A stretch of 64,000 bases of DNA from CAYIBZ01 sp964361795. Its GTDB lineage: Bacteria > Patescibacteriota > Minisyncoccia > UBA6257 > WO2-44-18. The translations under genes were made by a program, and so were the position numbers. The notes under the pieces are model-generated. The model was not told where the DNA came from. It saw only the letters and a list, made by a program, of their open reading frames with translations, and did not search any database. Below are positions 17,198 to 25,959 of this stretch, one piece after another; within the stretch, counting starts at the first letter, position 1, and each line of letters starts with the position of its first letter. The stretch spans positions 1-64,000 of the forward strand of contig CAYIBZ010000002.1 of the NCBI GenBank assembly GCA_964361795.1, written 5' to 3'.

Positions 17198-19321
17198 CTA
17201 TCTTCCTATGCCTAGATACTTGAACCCGGCCGAGCGGATCTCGGATTCCCGATCGGCGAAAAAGTTTCGAGTATCAAAGACAACGGCCGGATTTTTCATA
17301 ATTTGCTTTAGCTTGGTAAAATCCAGACTCTTAATTTCTGGCCCAGGGGTGATAGCAAGAATCACGTCCGATCCCGCCGCAGCCTCGTAAGGATCTTTAG
17401 AAAAATCTCCTTCCGCTCCGGCGTCAAAAATTTTCACGGAAGCTCCGTGATCTTCCAGCATTTTTTTTACTTCCATTGGCAGAGATCTTCGAAGTGTCGG
17501 TGTCCCCGCCTTATAGGTTGCCCCGAGGATTGTAACTAATCTTCCCCGAAGACTCCCTAATGATCTATTTAAAACATCGATAACCAGATTTTTTCTATCG
17601 GTATTTTTCTTAAGAACGCCTGTGATCACCGGCAAGGTGGTGACGCCTGACTCTTTCATTATATCCAAAAGAGCGTTTAAATCTCGGCCCAAAGTTCCTC
17701 CGGAAAATCCCAAACTCGGATCAAGATACGCCTTGTTTCCGATGCGGGAATCGGAAACCAAAGCTTTTTTAACATCCAGAATATCCGCGCCGGTTTTTTC
17801 ACAAACATCAGCGATGTCATACGCGAAGGTCAGCGAAGTCGCTAAAAAGGCGTTCAGGGCGTGCTTGGCGACTTCGGCCGATTCCGCCGACATCTTTAAA
17901 ACTGGGCAATTCAACTCGGCGAAAATTTCTTTCATTTTTGCAAACGCGTCCGCGGAACCGGTGCCGACAACCACTCTCTCTGGGTTAAAGAAACAATTCA
18001 CGGCATTACCCAGTCTTAAATTTTCCGGACTATAGGCGTAGTCAAATTTTAAACCGGCTCTTTTTTCTTTTATAAATTCTATGATTTTTTTAGACGTACC
18101 GACCGGCAACTGGCTGGAGATCACTATCAAAACGCCCTGTTTCACGAACGGCAAAGATTTTTCCAAAAGATCAAAAATTATTTTTACATCCGGCTTGTCT
18201 TCATCATTAACGGGAGTATCCATCGTAATCCAGAAAACATCTTGGTCGGCGATTTTACTAAAATTATCGTGGTAGGCAAGACGACCTTCGGATTGATTTT
18301 TAGATATCAATAATTCTAATTTTGGCTCGGCAACTGGTGGAACTGTGAATTTCTTCTCATCAATGCCGCTAACTTTATGTCCCAATTCCGCCAAGCCGGC
18401 AGAATAAATCTCCCCCAAATGCCATAATCCAACTACTGCGATTTTATGAGAACGGAAATTAGAATCCGGATTTTTTCTCAACATCGAATTTCCCAAAGTG
18501 GTCCTTCTAAGATTGTAGGTATCGGGATTACAGATTTCGTTTTTAAACAAGGGAAATTTACGATAATTATCCCAAACCGCGGAAAGGATTTTGCCGGTAA
18601 TCTCATTTGCTTCATTGGAAGCCAAAAACAAACAGAGATCGGCCGCTTTTTGAGGCGAAACACCCCCTTCTTGTTTCTGTTTTAGAAAACGTTCATATGC
18701 CTCCCGACCAACCTTTTCCGGTCCGGCAGCTAATAGGTCGTCGATCAATTTAGTATTTACCGCGCCGGGAGCAATGGCGTTGACACTGATATTAAATCCT
18801 TTGAGTTCAGCCGCTACCGTTTCATTGAAGCGGGCAATTGCACCCTTAGAGGCTGCGTATCCGCTAAAATTGGGAAAGGCGCCTTCTCCGCCGCCGACGA
18901 AATTAATTATTTTGCCTCCGCCTTGTTTTTTCATAAGCGGCGCCAATGTCTTGATCATTAAGAAAGTCCCGATGAGGTTGACATCAATAACCTTCCGCCA
19001 TTCATTTAAATCGTTGTCTATAGCGGGACCGATGGGGCCGAAAATTCCGGCGGCATTAACTAAAATGTCCGCTTTATCGCCGAATTTTTCGTTCAGAATT
19101 CTTAAAATATCATTAGCGACTTTTGGATTGGAAATATCCGCGGAATAAATTTCTATTTTTATCGGAAACGACGCGAGCTTGGACTTGGCCTTTTCGAGTT
19201 CTTCCTGACTCCTAGAAATCAAAAAAAGATCCGCTCCGGCCTTAGCGAAATTTTCTGCTATCGTAAATCCTATTCCTCGGCTTCCGCCAGTAATAACGGC
19301 GGTTTTCCCGTTCAAAATCAT
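17198..19321 (-). CDS. Fusion of a short-chain dehydrogenase with a UDP-glucose-dehydrogenase-like domain lacking the catalytic Cys
   Basis: One protein of about 707 residues (numbering here from the ATG two codons further upstream). Residues 1-255 are a classical SDR: GGSRGIG at 14-20, NAAG at 91-94 and Tyr157-x3-Lys161; the usual Ser region reads FVGGGEG. A linker with DTYNLRR, a tail seen in this SDR subgroup, leads to a UDP-glucose/GDP-mannose dehydrogenase-like part: VGLWHLG at 299-305, TPV at 371-373, SPENLRLG at 433-440, Lys488 and Asn492. The catalytic cysteine position is Thr545 (GFSGGTLGRD) and the nearby Lys is Arg548. A two-step oxidation to an acid is therefore doubtful. The ATG at 19321 is chosen because a -10 box ends seven bases upstream. 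Confidence 0.8.
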   Translation of the reverse strand: MILNGKTAVITGGSRGIGFTIAENFAKAGADLFLISRSQEELEKAKSKLASFPIKIEIYSADISNPKVANDILRILNEKFGDKADILVNAAGIFGPIGPAIDNDLNEWRKVIDVNLIGTFLMIKTLAPLMKKQGGGKIINFVGGGEGAFPNFSGYAASKGAIARFNETVAAELKGFNISVNAIAPGAVNTKLIDDLLAAGPEKVGREAYERFLKQKQEGGVSPQKAADLCLFLASNEANEITGKILSAVWDNYRKFPLFKNEICNPDTYNLRRTTLGNSMLRKNPDSNFRSHKIAVVGLWHLGEIYSAGLAELGHKVSGIDEKKFTVPPVAEPKLELLISKNQSEGRLAYHDNFSKIADQDVFWITMDTPVNDEDKPDVKIIFDLLEKSLPFVKQGVLIVISSQLPVGTSKKIIEFIKEKRAGLKFDYAYSPENLRLGNAVNCFFNPERVVVGTGSADAFAKMKEIFAELNCPVLKMSAESAEVAKHALNAFLATSLTFAYDIADVCEKTGADILDVKKALVSDSRIGNKAYLDPSLGFSGGTLGRDLNALLDIMKESGVTTLPVITGVLKKNTDRKNLVIDVLNRSLGSLRGRLVTILGATYKAGTPTLRRSLPMEVKKMLEDHGASVKIFDAGAEGDFSKDPYEAAAGSDVILAITPGPEIKSLDFTKLKQIMKNPAVVFDTRNFFADRESEIRSAGFKYLGIGR

Positions 19322-19327
19322 ATGCAT

Positions 19328-19355
19328 ATTATAGTATAAAAAGGCGATTTTTCAA
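19328..19355 (-). promoter_or_regulatory. Sigma-70-type promoter for the dehydrogenase fusion, leaderless
   Basis: TTGAAA, a 16-base spacer and a perfect TATAAT. The -10 ends six bases before the ATG at 19321, so transcription should begin at or next to the start codon. An ATG at 19327 directly abuts the -10 and would be outside the transcript. Confidence 0.65.
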
Positions 19356-19361
19356 GTTAAA

Positions 19362-20039
19362 TCAAGAAATCAGCTTCTCAACCCGTTCCAGATCGCTCGG
19401 GTTAGTAATATCACCGATAAAGTTCTGAATTTTAACCGGGTAAACTTTATGATCTTTCACGAATTGATGCAGAAGGGACGTAAAATAATATTCGCCTTTC
19501 TGGTTTGACAATGGTGAATAATTGAAAATATCGCTATTTAAAACCATAATGCCGTCAACTGCGATATTAGATTTGGGGGTCTCCGGTTTTTCTATGACCT
19601 CTTCGATCGTCCCATCCAGTCGCAGGGTAACCATGCCGTGAGCGCGCGGATTATGAGATTCGAAAGTCGCTACACTAAGCTCTTCTTTCAAACAATTTTT
19701 AAAATCTTCTTTTTTGGGCAATTCATCGCCATAAACAAATAAAAATCTCTCGCCCGCCTTAATAAAAGGCTTGGCCGCTAAAAAACTGTAAGCATTTCCT
19801 TGATCAGAGCCCTCGGCAAATATTATTTTTTTACCGTTAAATTCACTGCCCAAAAACTGCCTGATCTGATCGCCAAGATATTTAACAACCACAATGACCT
19901 CGTCCACTTCCAGCGGCAAAGCGTCAATAACGTATTCAATAACAGGCTTATTATTTACTTTTAAAAGCGGCTTAGGCGTATTTGCGGTGAGGGTTTTCAT
20001 CCTCTCTCCTTTGCCGGCCGCCAGAATAATCACTTTCAT
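19362..20039 (-). CDS. Sugar-1-phosphate nucleotidyltransferase
   Basis: NTP_transferase of 225 residues. MKVIILAAGKGERMKTLT and PKPLLKVNNKPVIEYVI form the nucleotide site, FVYGDE the metal-binding Asp, and VIEKPETPKSN the second conserved stretch. The short length, without a left-handed helix domain, fits the RmlA-short, HddC and MurNAc-1-phosphate uridylyltransferase group. HddC would complete the heptose unit at 6050-8426, but that is only a contextual guess. Its ATG overlaps the upstream glycosyltransferase stop by four bases. Confidence 0.78.
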   Translation of the reverse strand: MKVIILAAGKGERMKTLTANTPKPLLKVNNKPVIEYVIDALPLEVDEVIVVVKYLGDQIRQFLGSEFNGKKIIFAEGSDQGNAYSFLAAKPFIKAGERFLFVYGDELPKKEDFKNCLKEELSVATFESHNPRAHGMVTLRLDGTIEEVIEKPETPKSNIAVDGIMVLNSDIFNYSPLSNQKGEYYFTSLLHQFVKDHKVYPVKIQNFIGDITNPSDLERVEKLIS

Positions 20040-21349
20040 GCGAGCTCATTTTTAATTATTTGTTCCAATAAATCAACGTTTCGCTTGTAGGAAAAACCGT
20101 CCCTGAAGGGGAAATAAATAGCGGCCAACTTTTTTCTTTTTTCGGCGTCTTTATCCGGGTTATCCAAATACTCATTGATCGCCTCGGCCAGCTCCAGCTT
20201 GCCGTTGTTGATTAGCTGGACGGCTTTGGCTTCTACTAAGGGAAAGTAGTGATTTAGCTCAAAACTTTTTAAACTCGGCTCGTAATAATTGATTACGGGC
20301 TTATCGAAGAGCATTGCTTCCAGAGAAATAGTTGAAGAATAATTAATATTCAAATCTGAATATGAGATTAAATATTTCAAATTTACTAGATCGTCGTCAG
20401 ATAACATTTTTTCTGGTCGATCCAAATAAACATCTTTGATGTCGGAAAATTTTTTATAACGATTCGGAGATGCCAACGGATGGACACGAATCAGAATATT
20501 AGTATAAGGAATCTTGCTTTCATCACGAAGATCGATCAACTGATGAATGAAAGCTTCTTCAAAAAAATGATTTTTTTGCGTAGTATACAAAATGGTTTTA
20601 TATTTCGGATTTAGATTTTTGCTTCTTAAAAAATTTCCCCTAGTGATGGCTTTTTCTTCTTTCGTCACATAATAGTCATAGCGCATTGGACCGCTCACAA
20701 ATACACGGTCCGGCAGAAAATTATGAATACGAATGGCCTCTTGGCGCATCGGTTCATGCCAAGCTATTAAATATTTAGTCGGTCGAACTCTTGTTGATCG
20801 AGTTGTTAGATTATCCCAGCCGCAATTAACAGCCACCGTAGGTATGCCAGCCTTGTTAGATAATAGAATCGCCTCGGCCTCGAAATTATTTAGCCCCGGA
20901 GTTGATGTTAAAACCAAATCTGGTTTATATTGCTTCGTATAATTCAAAAATTCTGGCAATCCTTTGACTAAAAAACTTTCGATTTTGTATAAAAACCGGC
21001 TGGTGATCAACCAACCGAACGGAGCTGAAATAATTCGTAATAAAGTTTTACTACCGTCTTGACCTCTACGATTTCTAAGATGTCTGGTAGTTGTCAAATG
21101 ATCAAATTCCCGAGTGCAAGAAAACCGCAGGAATTTCATTATGTCCAGTAACTTCTGATTTCTAATCTGCCAACGAATATAGGAAATGTTGGAATGTTTT
21201 CGATAACCAAAATCAGACGCCGTTTCGTCGTTGGCGTGATTAGTGAAAACTACTACTTTGAACTTGGAAGCCAGATAAGATAAGTACTGCGTTTTAAGTA
21301 AATCTCCAATAAAAGTCGGCTTGTCAACGAATAAAAATACGGTTTTCAT
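20036..21349 (-). CDS. CDP-glycerol-transferase-like glycosyltransferase (SWDN family, copy 2)
   Basis: 437 residues; member of the five-copy family. It has VNCGWDNLTTRSTRVRP in place of the SWDN block, then IAWHEPMRQEA with VSGPMRYDYY, and a C-terminal INYSSTISLEAMLFDKPVINYYEP. It is closest to the copy at 26850-28181: both start with a hydrophobic phrase ending in GDLL and carry FLRSKxLNPxYKTI before TTxxK. I would place these two in one subgroup and copies 1, 4 and 5 in another. It is followed by a nucleotidyltransferase with an ATGA overlap. Confidence 0.68.
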   Translation of the reverse strand: MKTVFLFVDKPTFIGDLLKTQYLSYLASKFKVVVFTNHANDETASDFGYRKHSNISYIRWQIRNQKLLDIMKFLRFSCTREFDHLTTTRHLRNRRGQDGSKTLLRIISAPFGWLITSRFLYKIESFLVKGLPEFLNYTKQYKPDLVLTSTPGLNNFEAEAILLSNKAGIPTVAVNCGWDNLTTRSTRVRPTKYLIAWHEPMRQEAIRIHNFLPDRVFVSGPMRYDYYVTKEEKAITRGNFLRSKNLNPKYKTILYTTQKNHFFEEAFIHQLIDLRDESKIPYTNILIRVHPLASPNRYKKFSDIKDVYLDRPEKMLSDDDLVNLKYLISYSDLNINYSSTISLEAMLFDKPVINYYEPSLKSFELNHYFPLVEAKAVQLINNGKLELAEAINEYLDNPDKDAEKRKKLAAIYFPFRDGFSYKRNVDLLEQIIKNELA

Positions 21350-21364
21350 TTAATTAACTATACA

Positions 21365-21391
21365 ACTATATTATCAGATGCCTCGTTTCAA
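21365..21391 (-). promoter_or_regulatory. Candidate promoter of the 20036-21349 operon
   Basis: TTGAAA, a short 15-base spacer and TATAGT, directly after the terminator at 21392-21414 and 15 bases before the ATG. The leader would be about eight bases. Confidence 0.42.
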
Positions 21392-21414
21392 TAAAAAATC
21401 CCCGTTAAACGGGG
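21392..21414 (-). terminator. Terminator overlapping the stop codon of the 21405 oxidoreductase
   Basis: CCCCG / CGGGG stem with TTTAA loop region followed by ATTTTTTA on the minus strand. The TAA stop lies inside the hairpin loop, so a translating ribosome would cover the structure. Confidence 0.82.
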
Positions 21415-22391
21415 ACTGGAAGTTTCTTCAACCAACTCTGATGGCAAGTGCTTAGAACTTTTACAACCTCGAATCCTTCGGAGAAACCCGTTTCCACTGG
21501 CTTACCTTCTATGATAGCGTAAAAAAATTCATTCAACTCTTCCTCAATCGCATCCACAAATGCAATCTCCATTAACATTGGTTTAGATGGCGTCTTTGCC
21601 CAATCTCGTCCAATTCGTAAAAATAAAGAATCGCGGTTCAGGTAAATGACTCCATCGGTTCCAGAGATGATGCAATATTTTTCACTCGGAACATTGTAGT
21701 TAGCTTGCAAAAATACGGCCGCTCCGTTTGCTAATCGCGCCAAGACAGCGTTGCAATCCGGCGCCTCTGTTTTGTCAGACAAGTTTTCGATCATGGCGTA
21801 AACAGATTCGATGCGTCCAAAGAGATAATGGATCGTATCAATACAATGGCTTCCCAGGGTAATCAACGGTCCATCTTTATGTCTCGCCGCGCTAAAACGC
21901 CAATCGCCAGGCTTAGTATTGTAAGCGCCGCCATGAGAAAAATTAAAATTAACATTGACTAATTTACCGATAACATTATCATCCAACAGCGCCTTTATAC
22001 GCCGGAAACCTGCTTCCCGTCTTTGGTTGTGGCCAACCATGAAAACTTTTTTATTAGCTACGGCCAACTCTCGCAAAACTAATGCTTGCGAAAAATCGTC
22101 TACCATCGGCTTTTCCACAAAAATGTGGTGGCGTCCAAGTTGCAATAAACGCCGCAACAAACCGAAATGCTGATCGTTTGGAGTCGCGATTATGAATGCT
22201 TCAATATCGGGATCATTGCAAACTGCCGAAAGATCCGATAATCCCAATGGGCCATAAAATTGTGCTTTCTTTTGATCAGGATGATATAAATATTTAACAT
22301 GCCAACGATTCAGTTTCTGAAGATAACTGTAAATATGTTTGCCAAAATTACCAAAACCAGCTAAACAAATACCGATTTTTTTATCACCCAT
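21405..22391 (-). CDS. Gfo/Idh/MocA-family oxidoreductase
   Basis: 328-residue NAD(P)-dependent dehydrogenase with ICLAGFGNFGKHIYS, IATPNDQH, the FVEKPM signature (conserved Lys) and GPLITLGSHCIDTIHYLFG as the catalytic C-terminal motif. A ribosome-binding site GAGGG lies six bases before the ATG. It is downstream of a SPASM radical SAM gene with a gap of 12 bases and shares its promoter, so the two may act in one pathway. Only general similarity exists to the copy at 16188-17195. Confidence 0.8.
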   Translation of the reverse strand: MGDKKIGICLAGFGNFGKHIYSYLQKLNRWHVKYLYHPDQKKAQFYGPLGLSDLSAVCNDPDIEAFIIATPNDQHFGLLRRLLQLGRHHIFVEKPMVDDFSQALVLRELAVANKKVFMVGHNQRREAGFRRIKALLDDNVIGKLVNVNFNFSHGGAYNTKPGDWRFSAARHKDGPLITLGSHCIDTIHYLFGRIESVYAMIENLSDKTEAPDCNAVLARLANGAAVFLQANYNVPSEKYCIISGTDGVIYLNRDSLFLRIGRDWAKTPSKPMLMEIAFVDAIEEELNEFFYAIIEGKPVETGFSEGFEVVKVLSTCHQSWLKKLPVPV

Positions 22392-22403
22392 GATGCCCTC
22401 AAT

Positions 22404-23699
22404 CTAGTAACCAGTGCAACCATTGCAGGGATAACAAGTATTTTTCTTGCCATTTAGATGAGCAATGCGAATCTTCATCATCTTAGGACCTTTCCAAATA
22501 TTATACAGAGATTCTTGGTAAGCGTTCCCTACTCGCAAAAAGCTCAGATAATCATCTTCGCATGGATTAACGGTACCGTCACACCAAATGTAAAGCCGGT
22601 CAAACAAAACTTTGCATTGGGTCATAGGACACAGATTTTTATGACTCTTATCGGCATTCAACTGATAAATACTGCCTGATTGTTCGCCACGGGCATTTTT
22701 TGCGGTAAATTCATCAACTAGCGGCTCCCAAAGTTTCCGAGCCGCTTCCGGATCTTGGCTTTCCTGGAAAAGTGTCATCGAAATTCTAGAACGAACAGTT
22801 GTATTAGGAAATTCCCGCTCTCTTATTTCGTTAAACATTTTAATGTTGGAGATCACTTTTTCAAAACTTGCGCCGATTCTAATTGCTTCAAAACCTTCTT
22901 TATCAGACGCATCTACTGAAAAAACCACCGTTAGGGGCGCGCCGATCGATAGCCACTCTCGTACCATTTTCTCCGACATTGTCATTGCGTTAGTATTAAA
23001 CTTAATGTCTAAGATCCCTTTTTGATGGGCATAGCGCAACATCTCGGTAAAATGTCGATTCAAAGTTGGTTCACCGCGGCCAGCGAATACCACCGCACAA
23101 AGATTGTGCTGAGCCGCCTCATCAATCAGTTTGACGTATAAATCCCAATCCATAGCTTTTTTTGGAGATGCCTTAATTTCCTTTTGTAAAACCGGATCAG
23201 ATTGGTAACACATCGTACACATCAAATTGCAGGCTAAGGCCGATTCAATGTAAAGAACCATTGGGAAATCGGCTACTTTGTATTCCTTTGGATAAGTTTT
23301 TATCTTGTAACGGTAAACTAAATAGCGTAGGGCTTGAACCGGATCAACCGCTAAATGATTCAGTGCTACTTCTACTTCGCTAAGAGCTAAAGAAAATCCT
23401 TGAGTATCACGACCCGCTTCATCGCAACTGGAAAAATCATAGTTTTTTAAATAAGACATAATTGCCAACAAGATAGCCGCCTCAGGATGGATTCGATTCT
23501 CAAGCTCGTCCTTAATAGCCGCAATTAAACGGTCAACGGTTTCCTGGCTGACAACAATAGAATAACGATTTACTCGATGATGGACGCCTCCATGACTCTG
23601 AGACCAATCAAAAATTTCTATCGCCCGTTTATCGTGTTCGGCCAAGACGCGCTCTCTCGATTCGCTGATCACTTTCCCATTCGGAATGCCGTTAGTCAT
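22404..23699 (-). CDS. Radical SAM/SPASM enzyme with N-terminal extension
   Basis: 431 residues. A helical N-terminal region of about 140 residues of unknown role precedes the radical SAM domain, whose [4Fe-4S] cysteines are Cys157, Cys161 and Cys164 (ACNLMCTMC). GRGEPTLN is the GGE-like motif, and the C-terminus holds many cysteines (LCPMTQCK, WCDG, NPCEDD, CYPCNGC) as expected for SPASM auxiliary clusters. Ribosome-binding site GAGGTGAATA precedes the ATG. SPASM enzymes modify peptides or sugars; in a glycan locus a carbohydrate or carrier modification is likely. It is divergent from the B12-type radical SAM gene. Confidence 0.8.
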   Translation of the reverse strand: MTNGIPNGKVISESRERVLAEHDKRAIEIFDWSQSHGGVHHRVNRYSIVVSQETVDRLIAAIKDELENRIHPEAAILLAIMSYLKNYDFSSCDEAGRDTQGFSLALSEVEVALNHLAVDPVQALRYLVYRYKIKTYPKEYKVADFPMVLYIESALACNLMCTMCYQSDPVLQKEIKASPKKAMDWDLYVKLIDEAAQHNLCAVVFAGRGEPTLNRHFTEMLRYAHQKGILDIKFNTNAMTMSEKMVREWLSIGAPLTVVFSVDASDKEGFEAIRIGASFEKVISNIKMFNEIREREFPNTTVRSRISMTLFQESQDPEAARKLWEPLVDEFTAKNARGEQSGSIYQLNADKSHKNLCPMTQCKVLFDRLYIWCDGTVNPCEDDYLSFLRVGNAYQESLYNIWKGPKMMKIRIAHLNGKKNTCYPCNGCTGY

Positions 23700-23727
23700 T
23701 ATTCACCTCATTCAAAGATCTGACCCA

Positions 23728-23756
23728 ATGATACTAAGAAAAAACCCTATTGTCTA
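23728..23756 (-). promoter_or_regulatory. Promoter of the SPASM radical SAM operon
   Basis: TAGACA, a 17-base spacer and TATCAT read toward 23699. The -35 overlaps a ten-base palindrome TGTCTAGACA (23751-23760) that could be a regulator site. Confidence 0.5.
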
Positions 23757-23791
23757 GACAGTTGCAATGTTTCAACGTCTTGAAAACGATT

Positions 23792-23820
23792 TTGAAAAAA
23801 ATGGCTTAATGCGCTAATAT
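23792..23820 (+). promoter_or_regulatory. Promoter of the B12-binding radical SAM gene
   Basis: TTGAAA, a 17-base spacer and TAATAT, followed by a leader of about 35 bases with AGGGGAAACTG before the ATG at 23862. Confidence 0.6.
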
Positions 23821-23861
23821 ATCTCACAGGCTCTTTGACAATGTTTTGATAGGGGAAACTG

Positions 23862-25922
23862 ATGGACAAAAAAATCACCTACGTCGGCGATCTTACGCAT
23901 ACTCGACAAACTGTGGCGCTCAACACAATGCCATTTCCCGTCGGATGCCTGATTAGTTATGCGAAAAAATTCGAACCGATCAATCAGGCCTATGAGTTTA
24001 AAATCTTCAAATATCCGACAAAACTCTCAGAATCGCTGTTGACGCGGCTTCCAGACATTGTCTGCTTCAGCAATTATTGCTGGAATTTTGACCTTAGTTA
24101 TCAGTTCGCCGAACGGATTAAAAAGAACCGTCCAAAAGTCATCGTCATATTGGGCGGACCGAATTATCCTACAGATCAGTCGGAACAACAAGAATTCTTT
24201 TTAAAACATCCGGCAATTGACTTTTACGCCTATAAGGAAAGTGAAATTGCATTCTCCGAACTCTTATTGAAACTGGTGGAAAACGAATTTAACGTTGAAG
24301 CGGTCAAACGCATCAATCCACGCGGCTGCCACTTTCTTCTTAATGGTCAGATAGTTTCCAGCGAGCCGGCGGAACGAATCCGTAATCTTGATGAAATCCC
24401 ATCACCGTATCTTACTGGTTTAATGGATGAATTTTTCGATCCAGTCTTAATTCCTATCATCCAAACTAACCGTGGTTGCCCTTTCGCCTGTACCTTCTGC
24501 GTGGAAGGTCTAAATTACTATAGCAAGGTAAACAAACGTTCAGTGGACGTAGTATATAAAGAACTGTGCTATATAGCGGAACGACTGGCGCCGGCGGTGC
24601 ACGATCTTCATATCACCGATTCTAATTTCGGAATGTATAAAGAAGATGAGGCTATCGGCGAGGCTATTGCCAAAGTTCAGGAAAAATACGGCTGGCCGCT
24701 TTATATCCATGTAGCGACTGGCAAAAATCAAAAAGAGCGTGTGCTGAAAGTGGCAAAGACTATTAACGGCGCACTGCGTTTAGCCGGCTCCGTTCAATCT
24801 CTAACCGAAAAAGTTCTGGAAAACATTAAACGGAATAATATTTCAGCCAGTGGGTTGATGGAATTGGCAAAAAAGGCCAATGAACTGGGGGCTAACTCTT
24901 ATTCGGAGATCATTACCTGTTTGCCGGGAGAAACAAGAGAAAGCCATTTTCGAACCATCGAAACTGTGGTGAATGCTGGGTTTAAATGGGTGCGCATCTA
25001 TCAGTTGATGATGCTGATGGGCGTGGAAATGTCCGATTTAGCTACTCGTGAAAAGTTCGGAATGAAAACCAAATTCCGGATTTTGCCGCGCTGTTTTGGC
25101 GATTATGATTTCCAAAACCAGGATCCGATCCTCAGCGGAGAAATAGAAGAAATCTGTGTTGCCACAAACGATATTACTTTTGAAGAATACCTGGAGAGCC
25201 GGCTCTTTCATCTAGCCGTAGAAATTTTCTATAGCGATAGTATTTCCGCGGAACTGGTGGAATTTCTCAAACTCAATGGAATTTCCGTTTATCAATGGCT
25301 GAAATTCATCCACGACCATCGCGATACCTTCCCGGAAGAAATTAAAAAGCTCTATCAGCAATTTTATCAGGAAACCAGAAGCGAACTTTGGGATTCCAAA
25401 GAATCATTGGAAAGATTTGTTCGAGATCGTGAGGTAATTAAAAAATATGTTTCCGGAGAATATGGTAGTAATCTGATCTTCAAATACAAAGCGCTAGCAA
25501 TGACTAAGCACTTTACCGATATTAATTCAGTTGGCTTTGAAGCAGCGCGAAGCCTCCTTTTCGAAGTCAAACCAGAAGCATTTAAATGCTATGCCAAGTA
25601 TCTGACCGACCTCCAACGCTACACTGATTGCCGAAAAACTGATATCTTCAATACTCAGCTAAGCTTTACCGAAAAATTTGATTATGATTTTAAAGAATTG
25701 GAGCGCAAAGGATTCGCCATATTGCCCGATGAAACCCTCCGTCCTGCCGGAATCCTGCTGCAATTTGCCTGCACTAATTGGCAAATGAAGATCGTTGATG
25801 ATGGCTTCCGGCAATACGGAACAACAACTATTGGAATCAGTCGAATGCTCAGTAAAGTCTTCGTTGCTAAACTTTATAGAGAAGTAAGTTATGCACAGCC
25901 TAACGAATTGTTGCACCGATAA
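23862..25922 (+). CDS. B12-binding-domain radical SAM protein
   Basis: 686 residues. Residues 1-150 have the layout of a cobalamin-binding Rossmann domain (IVILGGPNYPT, YAYKESE), without a DxHxG histidine. The radical SAM domain carries Cys206, Cys210 and Cys213 (GCPFACTFC), ITDSNFGMYKED, and a later GANSYSEIITCLPGET segment typical of B12-dependent radical SAM enzymes of the BchE/PhpK/methylase group. The C-terminal 250 residues are helical and unassigned. A good ribosome-binding site and promoter precede it. It probably methylates or rearranges an unactivated carbon on a sugar or lipid carrier. Confidence 0.8.
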   Translation: MDKKITYVGDLTHTRQTVALNTMPFPVGCLISYAKKFEPINQAYEFKIFKYPTKLSESLLTRLPDIVCFSNYCWNFDLSYQFAERIKKNRPKVIVILGGPNYPTDQSEQQEFFLKHPAIDFYAYKESEIAFSELLLKLVENEFNVEAVKRINPRGCHFLLNGQIVSSEPAERIRNLDEIPSPYLTGLMDEFFDPVLIPIIQTNRGCPFACTFCVEGLNYYSKVNKRSVDVVYKELCYIAERLAPAVHDLHITDSNFGMYKEDEAIGEAIAKVQEKYGWPLYIHVATGKNQKERVLKVAKTINGALRLAGSVQSLTEKVLENIKRNNISASGLMELAKKANELGANSYSEIITCLPGETRESHFRTIETVVNAGFKWVRIYQLMMLMGVEMSDLATREKFGMKTKFRILPRCFGDYDFQNQDPILSGEIEEICVATNDITFEEYLESRLFHLAVEIFYSDSISAELVEFLKLNGISVYQWLKFIHDHRDTFPEEIKKLYQQFYQETRSELWDSKESLERFVRDREVIKKYVSGEYGSNLIFKYKALAMTKHFTDINSVGFEAARSLLFEVKPEAFKCYAKYLTDLQRYTDCRKTDIFNTQLSFTEKFDYDFKELERKGFAILPDETLRPAGILLQFACTNWQMKIVDDGFRQYGTTTIGISRMLSKVFVAKLYREVSYAQPNELLHR

Positions 25923-25930
25923 AAAAATTA

Positions 25931-25956
25931 AGCCCCTTCCTTGGGGCTATTTTTAT
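25931..25956. terminator. Bidirectional terminator between convergent genes
   Basis: AGCCCC / GGGGCT stem with a six-base loop, with ATTTTTA on the plus side and a TTAATTTTTTT tail on the minus side. It serves the B12 radical SAM gene and the convergent deacetylase operon. Confidence 0.85.
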
Positions 25957-25959
25957 AGT

